Origin: Chara braunii
Taxonomy: Eukaryota > Streptophyta > Charophyceae > Charales > Characeae
NCBI GenBank assembly: GCA_003427395.1
Contig: BFEA01000712.1
Location: forward strand, 325,046-369,735
Reading direction: 5' to 3'
Length of the DNA: 44,690 nt
In this document: one piece after another, positions 28,370 through 38,444 of the stretch
How the letters are laid out: each line of letters begins with the position of its first letter
Position numbering within the stretch: position 1 is the stretch's first letter
Notes under the pieces: generated by a model
What the model was told of the DNA's origin: nothing
The model's database searches: none
Seen by the model: only the letters and a program-made list of their open reading frames with translations
Program-made: the position numbers and the translations under genes

Positions 28370-29340
28370 TATGTTGGACCAGAATGGTGGAGAAGTTAAT
28401 GAATGTGCCACCTAGTTTCAGGTATGCGAAGTACGACAAGGCAAGGACTACATGGGTTGAGACAATGAGAAAAAGGATCACAGCATGGGTGGAGTTGCAG
28501 GCAAAGTGGGAAAATGACTGGGTGCTGCAGCAGGACAGATGGGCTGATCGTGTTAAGGCCACATGTGAATGTGATGGTCTCACTTCCCAAGGGTGTTGTC
28601 TCGTGGCGGCGTGTTCTCATGTTCCGGCAGGATAAGGGGGCTGCTGCATACCACCAGATTATGGGGAAGGACACGGTGGTTGGTGTATGGATAATGTAGT
28701 GGTGTGTGCAGCGGCAGGCAGAATGATCGAGGCTGATCATCCGCTGATGTTTCCCATGTTTTTCCAGTGTCGTGCATGGCACAAAGCCTGATTTAATTTT
28801 GTAGCAGTTTGCACAAATGGGTGGGTCAACGCCGTGTGAAGAAGGCAACGGTAGTTACTACGTTCTTCACGAACAATGGACAAGTGCGGGATCTGCTGAT
28901 TGCGAACACCCAGGGTGGAGTTGTGGCAAAGCCGGGCGCGACCTGGTTTGCCACAAACTTCACTCTGCTAGACAGCTTGCGAAGGTTGTATTTGAGGTTG
29001 TACCCATGTATCACTGACCAGGATTGGAAGCTGAACATTGTCCTTCAGTCATAGCGTCACCTTTTCCACTTTGCCACCGACCTGATCCTGAATGACAAGT
29101 TCTGGGCAAGTGTTGACTCTGTTGAGAAGGTACAGCAGACCTCAAAGGAGCTTCTTGTGCTTTTGAGTTTCGTGGATGGCACTGTTCCAAAATTGAGCAA
29201 GGTGTATGCGCACATGGCTAGTGTGGTGGAGAAGCGGAGGAGGAAGGGAATGATGATGACAAAGTGGGAGATGAGGATGAGCATGATGAGGAGGAGGTTG
29301 ATGCTGAGAATGGTGGCAGGTCAGCCAGAGGGTAGTTGCA
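28370..29340 (+). pseudogene. Decayed hAT-superfamily transposase (DUF659 type)
   Basis: Pieces in shifting frames follow a DUF659/hAT order: PPSFRYAKYDKARTTWVETM, then LQQDRWADR (the DGWTD-like acidic motif), VNVMVSLPKGVVSWRRVLM with AAAYHQIMGK, a VVG...DNVVVCAAAGRMIEADHP stretch (the second catalytic Asp), then KKATVVTTFFTNNGQVRDLL, GATWFATNFTLLDSLRR and, past a TAG at 29052-29054, ILNDKFWASVDSVEKVQQ with VDGTVPKLSKVYAHMASVVE. At least three frameshifts or stops break it. It would have cut and pasted a DNA transposon. The C-terminal hAT dimerisation domain is not seen. Terminal inverted repeats were not found. Confidence 0.65.
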
Positions 29341-29880
29341 TCAACGACTTTGCAGTGAGCTGAGCTGCTTGAGTTTGAGAAGGAGATGCATGGGACATGG
29401 AGGAAGGCAACACGATCTTGCGAGTGGACAGCACAATCTTACTTTGGGGAGGTGCACACGGTGGCCAAGGCAATGACTCCTGAGCATGCCAAAAAGTACA
29501 TCAGTGCTTGGGCCAAGCCAACTACTTTTGCCTCCCAATCAATGAAGCGAGGCCAGGGGAAATCGCAAAAGGTCCTAGAGGCATTGGAGGAGGTGCCAGC
29601 AGGGGGAGGTATGGCACTGATGCAGCTGATGAGCAGGAGGATTGTACGTCCGAAGACGAGCCAGCGGGCTGCAGTCTGTGAAACAAGGTCGGGGTAAAAT
29701 CAAGAAGGCCCCAAAGGTGGTAGAGGAGGTGACCTATAGAGGGAGCACAGATGATGAAAAAGGCGACCCAAGCAACAGTGAAGAAAAGCATGACAATGAT
29801 GAGGAGGGCTGTGACTCCGAGCAGGTGCCTTTGACTGTCAAACGGTGCAGGACACCAAACTGACTTAGCAGCATGTAATC
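29341..29880 (+). pseudogene. Possible continuation of the hAT relic
   Basis: The stretch reads MHGTWRKATRSCEWTAQSYF, EHAKKYISAWAKPTTFASQS, and then an acidic tail in mixed frames. It follows the transposase directly and has similar base composition. I cannot match it to the dimerisation domain, so the assignment is by position only. Confidence 0.35.
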
Positions 29881-29884
29881 ACTT

Positions 29885-29973
<89 letters not shown>

Positions 29974-30169
29974 CTGAACCGTGCAGAATCTGCAGATCCG
30001 TTCTGCAATTTGAATTTTGAATCTTAAGTTTGGAGGGCTGTGACTCCGAAGAGGAGCCACAACNTGCAATTTGAATTTTGAATCTTAAGTTTGGAGGGCT
30101 GTGACTCCGAAGAGGAGCCACAACGGCGCAGGACACCAAACTGGCTTAGCAGCATGTAGGCACTTTAGG

Positions 30170-30225
<56 letters not shown>
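29800..30225. repeat. Tandem duplication with two (GA)n arrays
   Basis: GGAGGGCTGTGACTCCGA, then GCAGGACACCAAACTG.CTTAG and CAGCATGTA..CACTTTAG, then (GA)n occurs twice (29803-29970 and 30031-30223). A 60-bp unit starting TGCAATTTGAATTTTGAATC is additionally doubled at 30004 and 30065, with an N between (30064). GA arrays occupy about 29886-29970 and 30171-30223. Confidence 0.85.
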
Positions 30226-30226
<1 letters not shown>

Positions 30227-30879
30227 ATAAGTTTGAACTGTGCAGAATCTCAGATGTGTTCTGGAATTTGGAGTTTGAACTTTGAACTTTGGAGCTTTGA
30301 ATTATTTATATATGTGAAAGGGAATGAGCAATGAGAATAGCAATGAACCAAATTGCAACATGTCACAGAAGACCCGATATCATTTAGCTGAATCAGAAAG
30401 CAGGAAGCACAGCTAGATCACACCAAATAGGAACGAGCAAAGCATTGAAGTCTGTTGATAACGAATCCGTCCCAACGCCTCCAATCACGAATGTAACGAC
30501 AATGTAGCTGACCTACTGGCGGCTATCAGCCCAGACTACTGACAGACACTCCTATCAACCTAGCCTAGTATGCTACAACAGGTCCCACTTGTAATCAACC
30601 CAATGCCGGTTTAAGACTGATTGAACAGCCTGCTTTTGTCAACACCAGGCACAAGCCTCGTCACACTGCCTTCATCTCCTTCTCCTTCCCGATTGCCCTT
30701 GTCCTTCCAAGGACCTCCACCACTCCACCACTTGGCTATGGCCGTGACAGCTTGACTATGCCTGCCTGACCCCTGTCTCTCTTGCTGCCACCGTGCCATA
30801 ATGTGTGGAGTGGGCCGCCCTCCAGCCTTTTGTGATGGCTGGAGAGGCTGATTTCTCATTTCTGAGGCTGCGTCCAATC
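30226..30879. other. Non-coding, no recognised gene
   Basis: GAACTTTG-type words lie near 30262-30300. A short similarity to 25213-25260 lies at 30530-30580. No protein is recognised. Confidence 0.4.
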
Positions 30880-31050
30880 CGTACCCTGCGCCCAGGCCCT
30901 TGCAAAAGCCGCACTGGGCCCCTCCAGAATCTGCACGAGGCCCTGCTCTGACCACCCGGGCCGCCGGATTCTGCTGGCATTGGCCTTCCTCAGGCCGGGG
31001 TTCTTTCCAGGCCCGCCTTCACCTAGGGAGGGCAGAGCCTTTTCCTGGCA
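30880..31050 (-). repeat. GC-rich dispersed repeat E, copy 2
   Basis: On the minus strand the core reads CCCTAGGTGAAGGCGGGCC (31010-31028), followed by GGCC-rich sequence including GGGGCCCAGTGCGG. It is shorter and more diverged than copies 3 and 4. Confidence 0.55.
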
Positions 31051-31254
31051 TTGCCGCGGTGTGGAGTCCTCGCACTCCCTCCCTCTTGATTTCGAAAACC
31101 CTTTGAGAAATCTTCAGTCCGCCTGCTGTTTCCCCTTCAAACTTCGTTTGTACTGCGAGACAACCTGAGGAGCTGTATTCATCAGTTCTTTTTGGCGTGA
31201 ACTACTGATCTTCTTTAGGGTCCGTGTGATGTCTGAAAACCACCTTGAGCTGCA

Positions 31255-31361
31255 TCTGCTGTGTCAGGCGTCGTCCTCTGCCTGTTGGCTTGGGAACAGG
31301 CATGGATGTTGATGTTACTATCCATAGTGGGGGCAGCATCGATCTCCTAGAGGGAAATTAT
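31255..31361 (-). pseudogene. Fragment of a D-type integrase tail
   Basis: The minus strand reads SRRSMLPPT, like the D1 tail (PSRRSMLPPTTDG near 42130), and the nucleotide words GGCTTGGGAACAGGCATG and GGGGGCAGCAT.GATCTCCT are shared with 42065-42155. It could be the detached end of the integrase fragment that breaks off near 33960. Confidence 0.6.
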
Positions 31362-31645
31362 AGAATTATATATAATCCTGGGCTGGGCCAGCGCCCGCCC
31401 GGCCGGGGTCCACCTGGCTGAACCGGGCGACGCAAAAACATGGCAAGGATTTTTTTTTTTTCTTTTCCCGAAGGTGGGGCTGTGCTGCGCTGCATTAGAG
31501 GACCCCGAATCTGCAATAAAAAAGTAAAATTGGGGGTTGGGAGTGGGGGGGGAAGGGGGATGCTGGGCGCGGGATGTCAGTGGGGGGGGGGGGNGTCTGA
31601 GGGATGTCAGTGGTGGATGTCACAGACCTTGCAGGTGTGTCTGTG
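31362..31645. other. GC-rich and G-run non-coding stretch
   Basis: GGGCC/CCGG words (31378-31430), a T run and G runs around 31540-31595 with an N at 31594. The repeated word GGGATGTCAGTGG occurs at 31571 and 31602. No gene is seen. Confidence 0.6.
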
Positions 31646-31924
31646 GAAGAAGAACAAGAAGAGGAGGACGAAGCAGAAGAAGAAAAGGAGGAGGAGGAGA
31701 AGAAGAGGAAGAAGAAGAAGAAGCAAAAGAAGAAGAAGAGGAGGAAGAAGATGAAGAAGAAGAAGCGAAGGAGGAGGAGAGGACGAGAGAGGAAGAGGAA
31801 GAGCGACAAGAAGAAGAAGAAGAAGAAGAAGAAGAAGAAGAAGAAGAAGAAGAAGAAGAAGAAGAAGAAGCGAAGGAGAAGAAGAAGAAGAAGAAGAAGA
31901 AGAAGAAGAAGAAGAAGAAGAAGA

Positions 31925-31981
<57 letters not shown>
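31646..31981. repeat. (GAA)n purine tract followed by (CT)n
   Basis: About 280 bp of almost pure purine (GAA/GGA repeats) is followed directly by 54 bp of CT repeats. Such tracts can form triplex DNA. Frames here are low complexity. Confidence 0.95.
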
Positions 31982-31985
<4 letters not shown>

Positions 31986-32019
31986 TAACACACTCACCGT
32001 GGCGAGCGTCGGGGGGTGT

Positions 32020-32481
32020 CGGCGGGCAGCGCGATGGCGTTCGGGGGGCGTCAACTGCGTTGGCGGGCGCGCGGTTCGAAGGCAACGACGCATGCAGCAG
32101 TTGGCCGAAGTGAGGCATCGGGTGTGGGGTTCGAAGGCAACGACGAACGAGTCGGCCGAAGTGAGGGGGGAAACTAGAAGCAGCATGGGAAAAAAAAAGG
32201 GCCGGTAGGCCCGATTTGAACTATTTCAAATCGCGGCCCATCTGGGCCGTCGGGGGCAGCGCGATGGCGTTCGGGAGGTGTCGACTGCATTGGTGGGTGC
32301 GCGGTTCGAAGGCGACGACGAATGCAGCAGTTGGCCGAAGTGAGGCGTCGGGTGTGGGGTTCGAAGGCAACGACGAACGAGTCGGCCGAAGTGAGGCGGG
32401 AAACTAGAAGCAGCGTGGGAAAAAAAAAGGGCCGGTAGGCCCGATTTGAACTATTTCAAATCGCGGCCCATTTGGGCCGTC
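32020..32481. repeat. 230-bp tandem duplication
   Basis: Two copies with a 230-bp period share GGGCAGCGCGATGGCGTTCG, GCGCGGTTCGAAGGC.ACGAC, CAGTTGGCCGAAGTGAGGC, GAAACTAGAAGCAGC and the GGGCCGGTAGGCCCGATTTG arm. They differ at only some positions. Confidence 0.93.
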
Positions 32482-32560
32482 GATCTTGGAGACCGACGGC
32501 GCAGATGGGCCGCAATTTGAAATAGTTAAAATCGGGCCTACCGGCCCTTTTTTTTTTTTT
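32420..32560. repeat. Long inverted repeat (hairpin) at the end of the tandem copy
   Basis: The arm at about 32420-32482 (AAAAGGGCCGGTAGGCCCGA...GGCCCATTTGGGCCGTCG) is matched in reverse complement by about 32494-32558 (CGACGGCGCAGATGGGCCGC...TCGGGCCTACCGGCCCTTTT), with only about 11 bases between. The arms are about 60 bp and highly complementary. It could be a foldback element end or a cruciform or transcript hairpin. Confidence 0.9.
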
Positions 32561-32884
32561 TTCATACACGGCCTCCTTTGGGGGGGAGAAGGTCCCCCAC
32601 GACGAAAAAAAAAAAAAAAAAAAACCTCGATGATGCGCTGGGGTCGCCCGGTGGCCAACCGGGCGGAACGACCGGCCAGGCGGCCCGGCCCCCCGCCCGG
32701 GCGACCTATAATATACTAATATAGTTCAATCATTTCAATGATATATATTATTTATTGATATAAAATAGGAATAAATCAATAACAGAATAGTAGAATACCA
32801 ATAAAAATTCATAATAAAGTTAAATAAAATTAATAATTAATAATATATTAATATATAATATGTGAGGATTGAGCCCTTAAGAAG
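32561..32884. other. Poly-A, CCGG-rich patch and AT-rich sequence
   Basis: An A run (about 32606-32624), a CCGG-rich patch (32640-32705) and an AT-rich stretch (32706-32860) with no coding potential. Confidence 0.65.
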
Positions 32885-33260
32885 GGGCTTTGCCGTGATG
32901 TAGATGTTCTGGGCTAAGGCCCCAGCAGGCCTCGTGCACGCCCTAAGTGAAGGCGGGCCAGCAAATCAACAAGAGCCCTCTGTGCAAACATTTCACAAAG
33001 TGGGGTCCATACAGTTGCAGCACGCCAGTTGGTTGGAGTGCCCGAGTATCGGAGCTCTGCAAATGCAGAAATCCCAGGGCCCCAGAGTTGGTTAGGCCCT
33101 GGGCACATAAACGTGAGGCCGACAATGCATGCTGGGGATAGAGGCCGAAAATGCCAATGGGAAACCGGTCCACTATCTGAATCTGGCCGCAGGCCTTGAT
33201 GAAATAGGCGCAACTGCATCTCCTGGGCCCCAACCGCATTTGGCCTGGGTACAGGTACTG
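32885..33260 (+). repeat. GC-rich dispersed repeat E, copy 3
   Basis: GCCTCGTGCACGCCCTAAG, core CCCTAAGTGAAGGCGGGCC (32941-32959), ACAGTTGCAGCACGCCAGTTGG and later GGCCGCAGGCC match 41590-41850 in the same order. Confidence 0.8.
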
Positions 33261-33959
33261 GGGCCCAGGCGCAGGCTCAAGGGAGGCTGCCCACACGCAA
33301 CACTGGCATATAGGCAGGGAGGGCGAGTGGGCGGGGATCTTGGCCAATGCAGGCATTGCGGGCACGCTGCTGCATTGTAGCGCTGCACTTGCGCTGCGGC
33401 TGAGGGAGACAGGCTTGCGCTAAGCGGTAGGGCGCTGCCTGGGCACAGGGTGATGGCGCCCATAGCCGGGCTGCCTGAAGGGCGCAGAGGGGGTGAAGGG
33501 CGAAGGTGGTTCTTCGGAGGTGAAGGGCGCTGTGTGGGATAACAAGGGAGAGTGAGCTGTGAAGAGAGAGACGTACCTGGTGGAGAGGGGAGGTCGTCAT
33601 TGGTGTTGACATCATCACTCGCTGGTTGTCAAGTTGTCTGGTTGCTTTCATGCTGTAGTTGGAGTGATAGGCTGTAGAGTAGGTAGGGCGCCTGGCGCCA
33701 TTCAAGAGAGAGAGCTACATTGGGTTATGCTATTGGTGTTGCCCGACTGGGCTAGGACATTGACTCACGATTCTTCTGTATCGTTCTCAAATGGATGGTT
33801 ACTTGGTTCCATTGTGCTATCTGCTCTTGCTTTGACTACTTGGACTTCAGTGTGATTTTGCAATCTGGATTTCTGTGCTTCGTCCACATTCATGTTCCTT
33901 GCAAATATAATAGAAACTGGTCGGTTTCAGAGGAATGTAGGAGTTTTATGGCTTGGAAG
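33261..33959. other. Non-coding, no recognised gene
   Basis: Open frames on both strands are short and unrecognised. The sequence contains GC-rich and ordinary parts. It ends where integrase-like sequence begins on the minus strand. Confidence 0.4.
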
Positions 33960-35290
33960 ACTGGGTATGTGCATAGGTGAGGGGAACACGAGTGACATAT
34001 CAAGGGCCATCAGGATCTCACCCTACAATGTCTACAATATCCCATGGCCCCATGTATTGTGGAGTCAGTTTTCTTGAGACAATTTGGTCTGGTGTGAACG
34101 CAGAAGACTTGACCCAGACTCTTTCTCCTATCTGAAACTTTGATGGCTGTTTGTGCTTGTTCTCAAAAGCTATCATAGCATTCTAATATTTTGGAATCTG
34201 TTCTACTGTCTACTGCAGCATCGACTTGTACTGTATGTCATGCTTCCTGGCCCATCAGCTTTCAAGCAGTAGAAACCTTAGAAGTTCCGGGTTTCCATCC
34301 TAGATGTAGCTGATTAGCAGACTGAGCAGTAGTGCTGGTCTTATCGTTTGTACAGACTGGCTATGGGGGGTAATTTCTCATCCTAGTCGTCCTGGCTACG
34401 CTTGATGTAGGTGCCTAAGCAACTGCTGTACTGCCCTGTTCATCTGCTCAGCCTGTCCGTTAGTCTCAGAATGAAGTTCAGATCCTATATGTTGAGCTGT
34501 CTTTCATTTGTAAAACGCACATCCCTGTCATTGACAATAGACTTAGGCAGTCTGAAATCCTTTACCAAGTGATCGAAAAACTTTCTGCTAACCAGGTCCG
34601 TCTTAGCTGCTGCAGGAAGCGGTACTAATCTGGTGTTCTTCGAAAATATATCGACTATGACAAAGATCTGCCGATTCCCAGTCTTGATGGTCACAAGCGT
34701 TCCCATGAAATTTTCACTAAGTTAGGTAGAGCCTTGGTTCTAGGTTTGTTACGCTAACTAACCTGGCATGTCCTTAGAAGTTTAGATACTTTTTTCACTG
34801 CAACAAATTTGCTTACGTCTACCTATACCCAAAATAACTTGTCGCATCCTGACATTCACCTAAACATAGATTATGCAAAGACTCGCTATTGGGAACATGC
34901 AATCTATTATTCCCAACCTTATTTAGGAACAACAACCCGTCAACCACTAGGAAGTCATGTGACACCTTTATATCTTGGGTGCTCAGTCTTTTGATGATTT
35001 CCCTCTAAATGTTGTCTCCTCTGTGGGCATCCACCTGTTGTTGGCGTATAGTCCCTGCTAAGCCAACCTCAATAACTAGCACCTTGAGATAGTCTGCCCT
35101 CCTGGATAGACTGTCAGCGACCTCATTGAATTGCCCTTTGGCGTGCTTCAAGGTGAAGTCATACGTGTCTATCTTATTTCTACCTTTACAGCTCATCGGA
35201 CAGCATGGGCTACGTCTTAGTCCATTGGAGCGTCTCATGATCAGACCGAATTCCAAAATGTTTGTCATGGATATATTGCTTCTAAAGTCT
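33960..35290 (-). pseudogene. D-type RNase H and integrase remnant
   Basis: From right to left it reads an RNase H end (FGIRSDHETLQ, then YDFTLKHAKGQFNEVADSLS with RRADY), then the integrase core N-terminus (RQIFVIVDIFSKNTRLVPLP at 34485-34706, with the DRDVRF Asp motif), a decayed core resembling D1 (34240-34490), and a tail GPWDIVDIVG. Many stops break it. The wording matches the D1 family (42-44 kb) better than element B. It joins element C RT sequence at about 35290 with part of RT and RNase H missing between, so the junction is a deletion or recombination. Confidence 0.75.
34740..35004 (-). other. Degraded stretch within the D-type remnant
   Basis: This part lies between RNase H and integrase homologies, where the integrase zinc domain should be. 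A faint trace (CPTCQ-like) may exist, but I cannot place it with confidence. No other feature is seen. Confidence 0.35.
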
Positions 35291-35299
35291 CATAGGAGC

Positions 35300-36892
35300 A
35301 GCAGCTATCAAGGAGAAGTTTCTGACGAACTTCCTATAAGTCCCAGGAAAGATTTGAGTTCAGTTATAGTTTTAGGTTGTGGCCAATCTCGGATTGTTGT
35401 AATCTTCTTTTCTTCTGGTCTTAGTTCTTCTTCGTTTACTATATGCCCTAAGTACAAGACTTCAGGCTTAGCAAACTCAGACTTCTTCGGATTCAGTTTG
35501 AAGTTGCCCTCGCGCAACTTCTGCAAGACCATTCGTAAGTGTTTTTCATGATCTTCTAGTGTTTTGCTATACATTAGAATGTCGTCGATATAGACTATTA
35601 CGAATTGGTCAAGCCACTGACGAAATAACTCATTCATTGACCTTTGGAAGGTCGCCGGTGCATTGGGCAGACCGAAAGGCATAACCACGAACTCGGTAGT
35701 GACCATACCTGGTTCGGAAAGCCGTCTTGTGTTGATCCTCAGGTAACACCTCTATCTGGTGATACCCTGACTTGAGATCAATCTTACTGAAGTATCTACA
35801 CCCCTGCAGCTGATCCAATAGATCATCAATGCGAGGAAGTGGTTCTGCGTTTTTCACAGTGACAGAATTCAGCCCACGATAGTCAATGCATAGTCGAAGT
35901 TTATCTTCCTTTTTGGGCACAAACAAGACAGGCGCATCATAAGGAGATGAGCTAGGGCGAATCCATCCCTTGTCAGTAAGTTCCTGTAGCTGTTTTCGTA
36001 ATTCCTCAAGTTCCCTGGAAGACATATAGTAAATGGGACCCTTGGGAGTTTTGCTTCCGGGAATGATCTCGATTGTGTGCTTAAGAACACGCTCAGTGAT
36101 TCTCGTCGGCTCAGTCTGCAAGTCCTTGTATTCATCTAGAAGTCTCTCGAAGAAAGGTGGGTAAGATGAGGAACACTCACGTATTCGCTTGCCAAGCACC
36201 ATCATCACCTCCTGATCCAACTTCTTCTTTACTACCATTGATCGGAAAGCTGGGTAACTCGTACAACAGAAAGAGAGTCAAGAGCCAAACTTATGACACA
36301 ACTTTACCTCTGGGTCGGCCTCCTCATGCCAATCCATTCCCAGAATCATATCGAATGGTAACTTCTTTTCAATGAGGTAGGATATCACGTGTAAATTTTT
36401 TTTTCCCTCCTTAGTCCTAAAATAACACTTGACACGATTGACGTATTGAGAGACAGTGATCGTGCTCTTGTCAGCCAGTATAGACGTAATAGGTCTAGGT
36501 AAATCTTTCACCTTCATTCACAGATGCAACTTACGAATTGCGTTTTCTGAGATATAAGACCGTGTCAATCCCGGATCTAGCAATGCACCTACTCGTGCGC
36601 GCGCAATCTCAATATCTGCGATCATCAACTCACCCTTAGACTTTGCTTTCTTCGCCCACGAACTCCGTAGTGCTATTAGTTCATTGTCGAGCTCATCAAG
36701 GGAATCGTCCAGTGAGACAGAACTAAGCACAGTGTCAGGGCAATCTGGACGACGGGCGGAAGAAGAGTCATCCTGTGCCTTGGGAGTCGAAGGGATAGAA
36801 GGGGTTGTAGGCGCCTTACCTTTGTCTTCGTCTAATCCCTTCAACTCAGTAGGAGCAGATGCTACTCCTACTGGCTGCTCGCTTTTGGGTTA
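35300..36892 (-). pseudogene. Element C pol: protease and RT (frameshifted)
   Basis: This is closely related to element B pol. Open pieces: 36844-36518 (acidic linker SLDDSLDELDNEL and the protease motif ALLDPGLTRSYIS, where D-S-G has become D-P-G), 36517-36278 (KKLPFDMILGMDWHEEADPE), 36238-35630 ([48 protein letters not shown]) and 35706-35308 ([13 protein letters not shown], catalytic YIDD in QFVIVYIDDILMYSK). At least three frameshifts separate them. A segment near 36250-36300 is deleted relative to B. Homology to B stops in the RT thumb (YRKFVRNFSLI) at about 35285, so RNase H and integrase of C are gone. Confidence 0.92.
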
Positions 36893-38444
36893 CAGATAAG
36901 TGGGCACCAGGCTATCACATGCCCCACAGTGCCACACTTGAGACATTGGCGATTGTCCAACTTAGACTGCCATTCCTTCCGAGTCATGTTCATTTTTTCC
37001 CAGGGTCTCCCGAATGCGATGTCGGGATGCTCGGGAAACGAACGTGGCCTCTTCTTCTTCTTCCATTGGTTCTGGCCTCCCTTGTTGGCCAATATGGCAG
37101 TGATCACCCTTCTCTGATTCACTGCCGCCGTTACCTCCTCCTCCCTCAGTCTCACCAAGAGGTAACTTCTCTATTGTTTCATCGTCAAATAACACAAGCA
37201 TATGGTCCTGGCGCTTTTGTCGTCAAAGGACCCGCTTGCCGTACCCACCAACCGGTCCCGTCTTGACTACTAAAGCGTACGTACCTTTGACCTGTGCGGT
37301 CATTTGCTCTCTCTGAAGAGCAAGGTCACGAAACTGTCGATAATTATACTTACTTCGACTCGGCCACGAGCTGTCCACGTATGGACTCCGGCAACACTCG
37401 TGAGTAGATGTACAAAACCTGGTTGTCCTGTAAATTCAATCCAGGTACCTGCAACAGACGGTCAACTTCACGAGACAACGCATCGACAAAAGTCCAACGT
37501 TTCTGGCCGATTGTGGTGAGCTCGTCAAAGGCCTTATCAGCCGTCGTTTTGTTAAGAAACCTCTCCTTTATCTTTTGGAGAAATCGCTCGAGGTTCAGGG
37601 TCTTAGCCCACTCACCTATATCCTCGAAACCAGCATCGTTGGCTTCGGCCAACACCCACTCCTTAGCGACTCCTAGACACGAGGTAGAGAACGCTACCTG
37701 ACTTTCGGGTTCCATGGGTGCCGTACCACAATAAGTCTGGATCTCGGCAATCCACAGCAACAAGTTTTCGTCTTTCTTGTTGCTGTAGGTGAAAGCCAAC
37801 TTCATTTTCACCTTTTCTTTCTTCTTGGGTTTTTCCGCTTCTTTTGTCGGTTCTTCTTTCTTTCCGGTGGGTTCTTCTTTCTTCTCATCCGTTCTCTCGG
37901 GCTCTTTCTTCGAACCTTCCAGTTTCTCGGGTGTGTCCCGTTTCATGGCATCCTTCATTAGTTTCTCTTGGGGTGGTTTCCTCTCTGCCTCCCCCTTCGT
38001 CTCTTCCTCAACACTCACCTTTCCTTTTCCCTTCACTAGTCTGGTCATTGTTTCAATTGCGGTGGTGTTGCTGTCAATCTTCTTTTCGAGATGCACGAGG
38101 TAGACCATAATAGACTGAAGAATGGATGCAACCTCAGTTCTTGCTTCTTCGTAATGAAACGTTTCTCTCAACTCGTTCAGTACTCTTTCTTCTTCTTCTT
38201 GCTGTTCTTTCAGTCTTCGATACTCTTCCACTTTCCTTCTCTCTTCTCTCAATGTGTTCTCTAACTGTCTGATATTTGCCTCCATCATATCCACAGACAA
38301 TTGTTGTTCTCTCCTTCCAACCCTTTCTTCTTTCTTTCCTTTTCTTTCTTGGTCTAATTTTTCAAGGCCCTCGGCGACATACCTATCAAGAACTAATCGT
38401 CCTTGCTTTATGAGGTCTTCGACCTTCTTGCCTGTCTCCATCAT
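36868..38444 (-). pseudogene. Element C gag with coiled-coil N-terminus
   Basis: It starts MMETGKKVEDLIKQGRLVL. Residues about 25-110 are a highly charged predicted coiled coil (NIRQLENTLREERRKVEEYR), followed by a Lys/Glu/Pro-rich linker (about 140-210) and a capsid core nearly identical to element B (LLLWIAEIQTYCGTAP, IKERFLNKTTADKAFDEL, RGQLVAESK). A 5-bp deletion near 37352 shifts the frame, a TGA at 37223-37225 replaces the TGG of element B (VLWRQKRQ), and a further shift precedes the zinc knuckle CLKCGTVGHVIAWC, which is complete here. The gag stop is TAG 36868-36870, overlapping pol. Confidence 0.9.
36883..36889 (-). promoter_or_regulatory. Putative -1 ribosomal frameshift heptamer CCCAAAA in element C
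   Basis: On the minus strand the gag frame reads AAC CCA AAA GCG and stops at TAG (36868-36870). The pol frame is -1 relative to gag and opens immediately after a TAA at 36890-36892. The overlap open in both frames is only about 20 bases and contains CCCAAAA, which fits the XXXYYYZ slippery pattern and would give CCC AAA in the new frame. The slippage itself is inferred. Confidence 0.6.

Noticed and set aside
31495-32208. Open frames of 170-220 codons over the GAA/CT tract
   Set aside because: All frames of a trinucleotide/dinucleotide repeat stay open; the translations are runs of E, K, R or S/L only.
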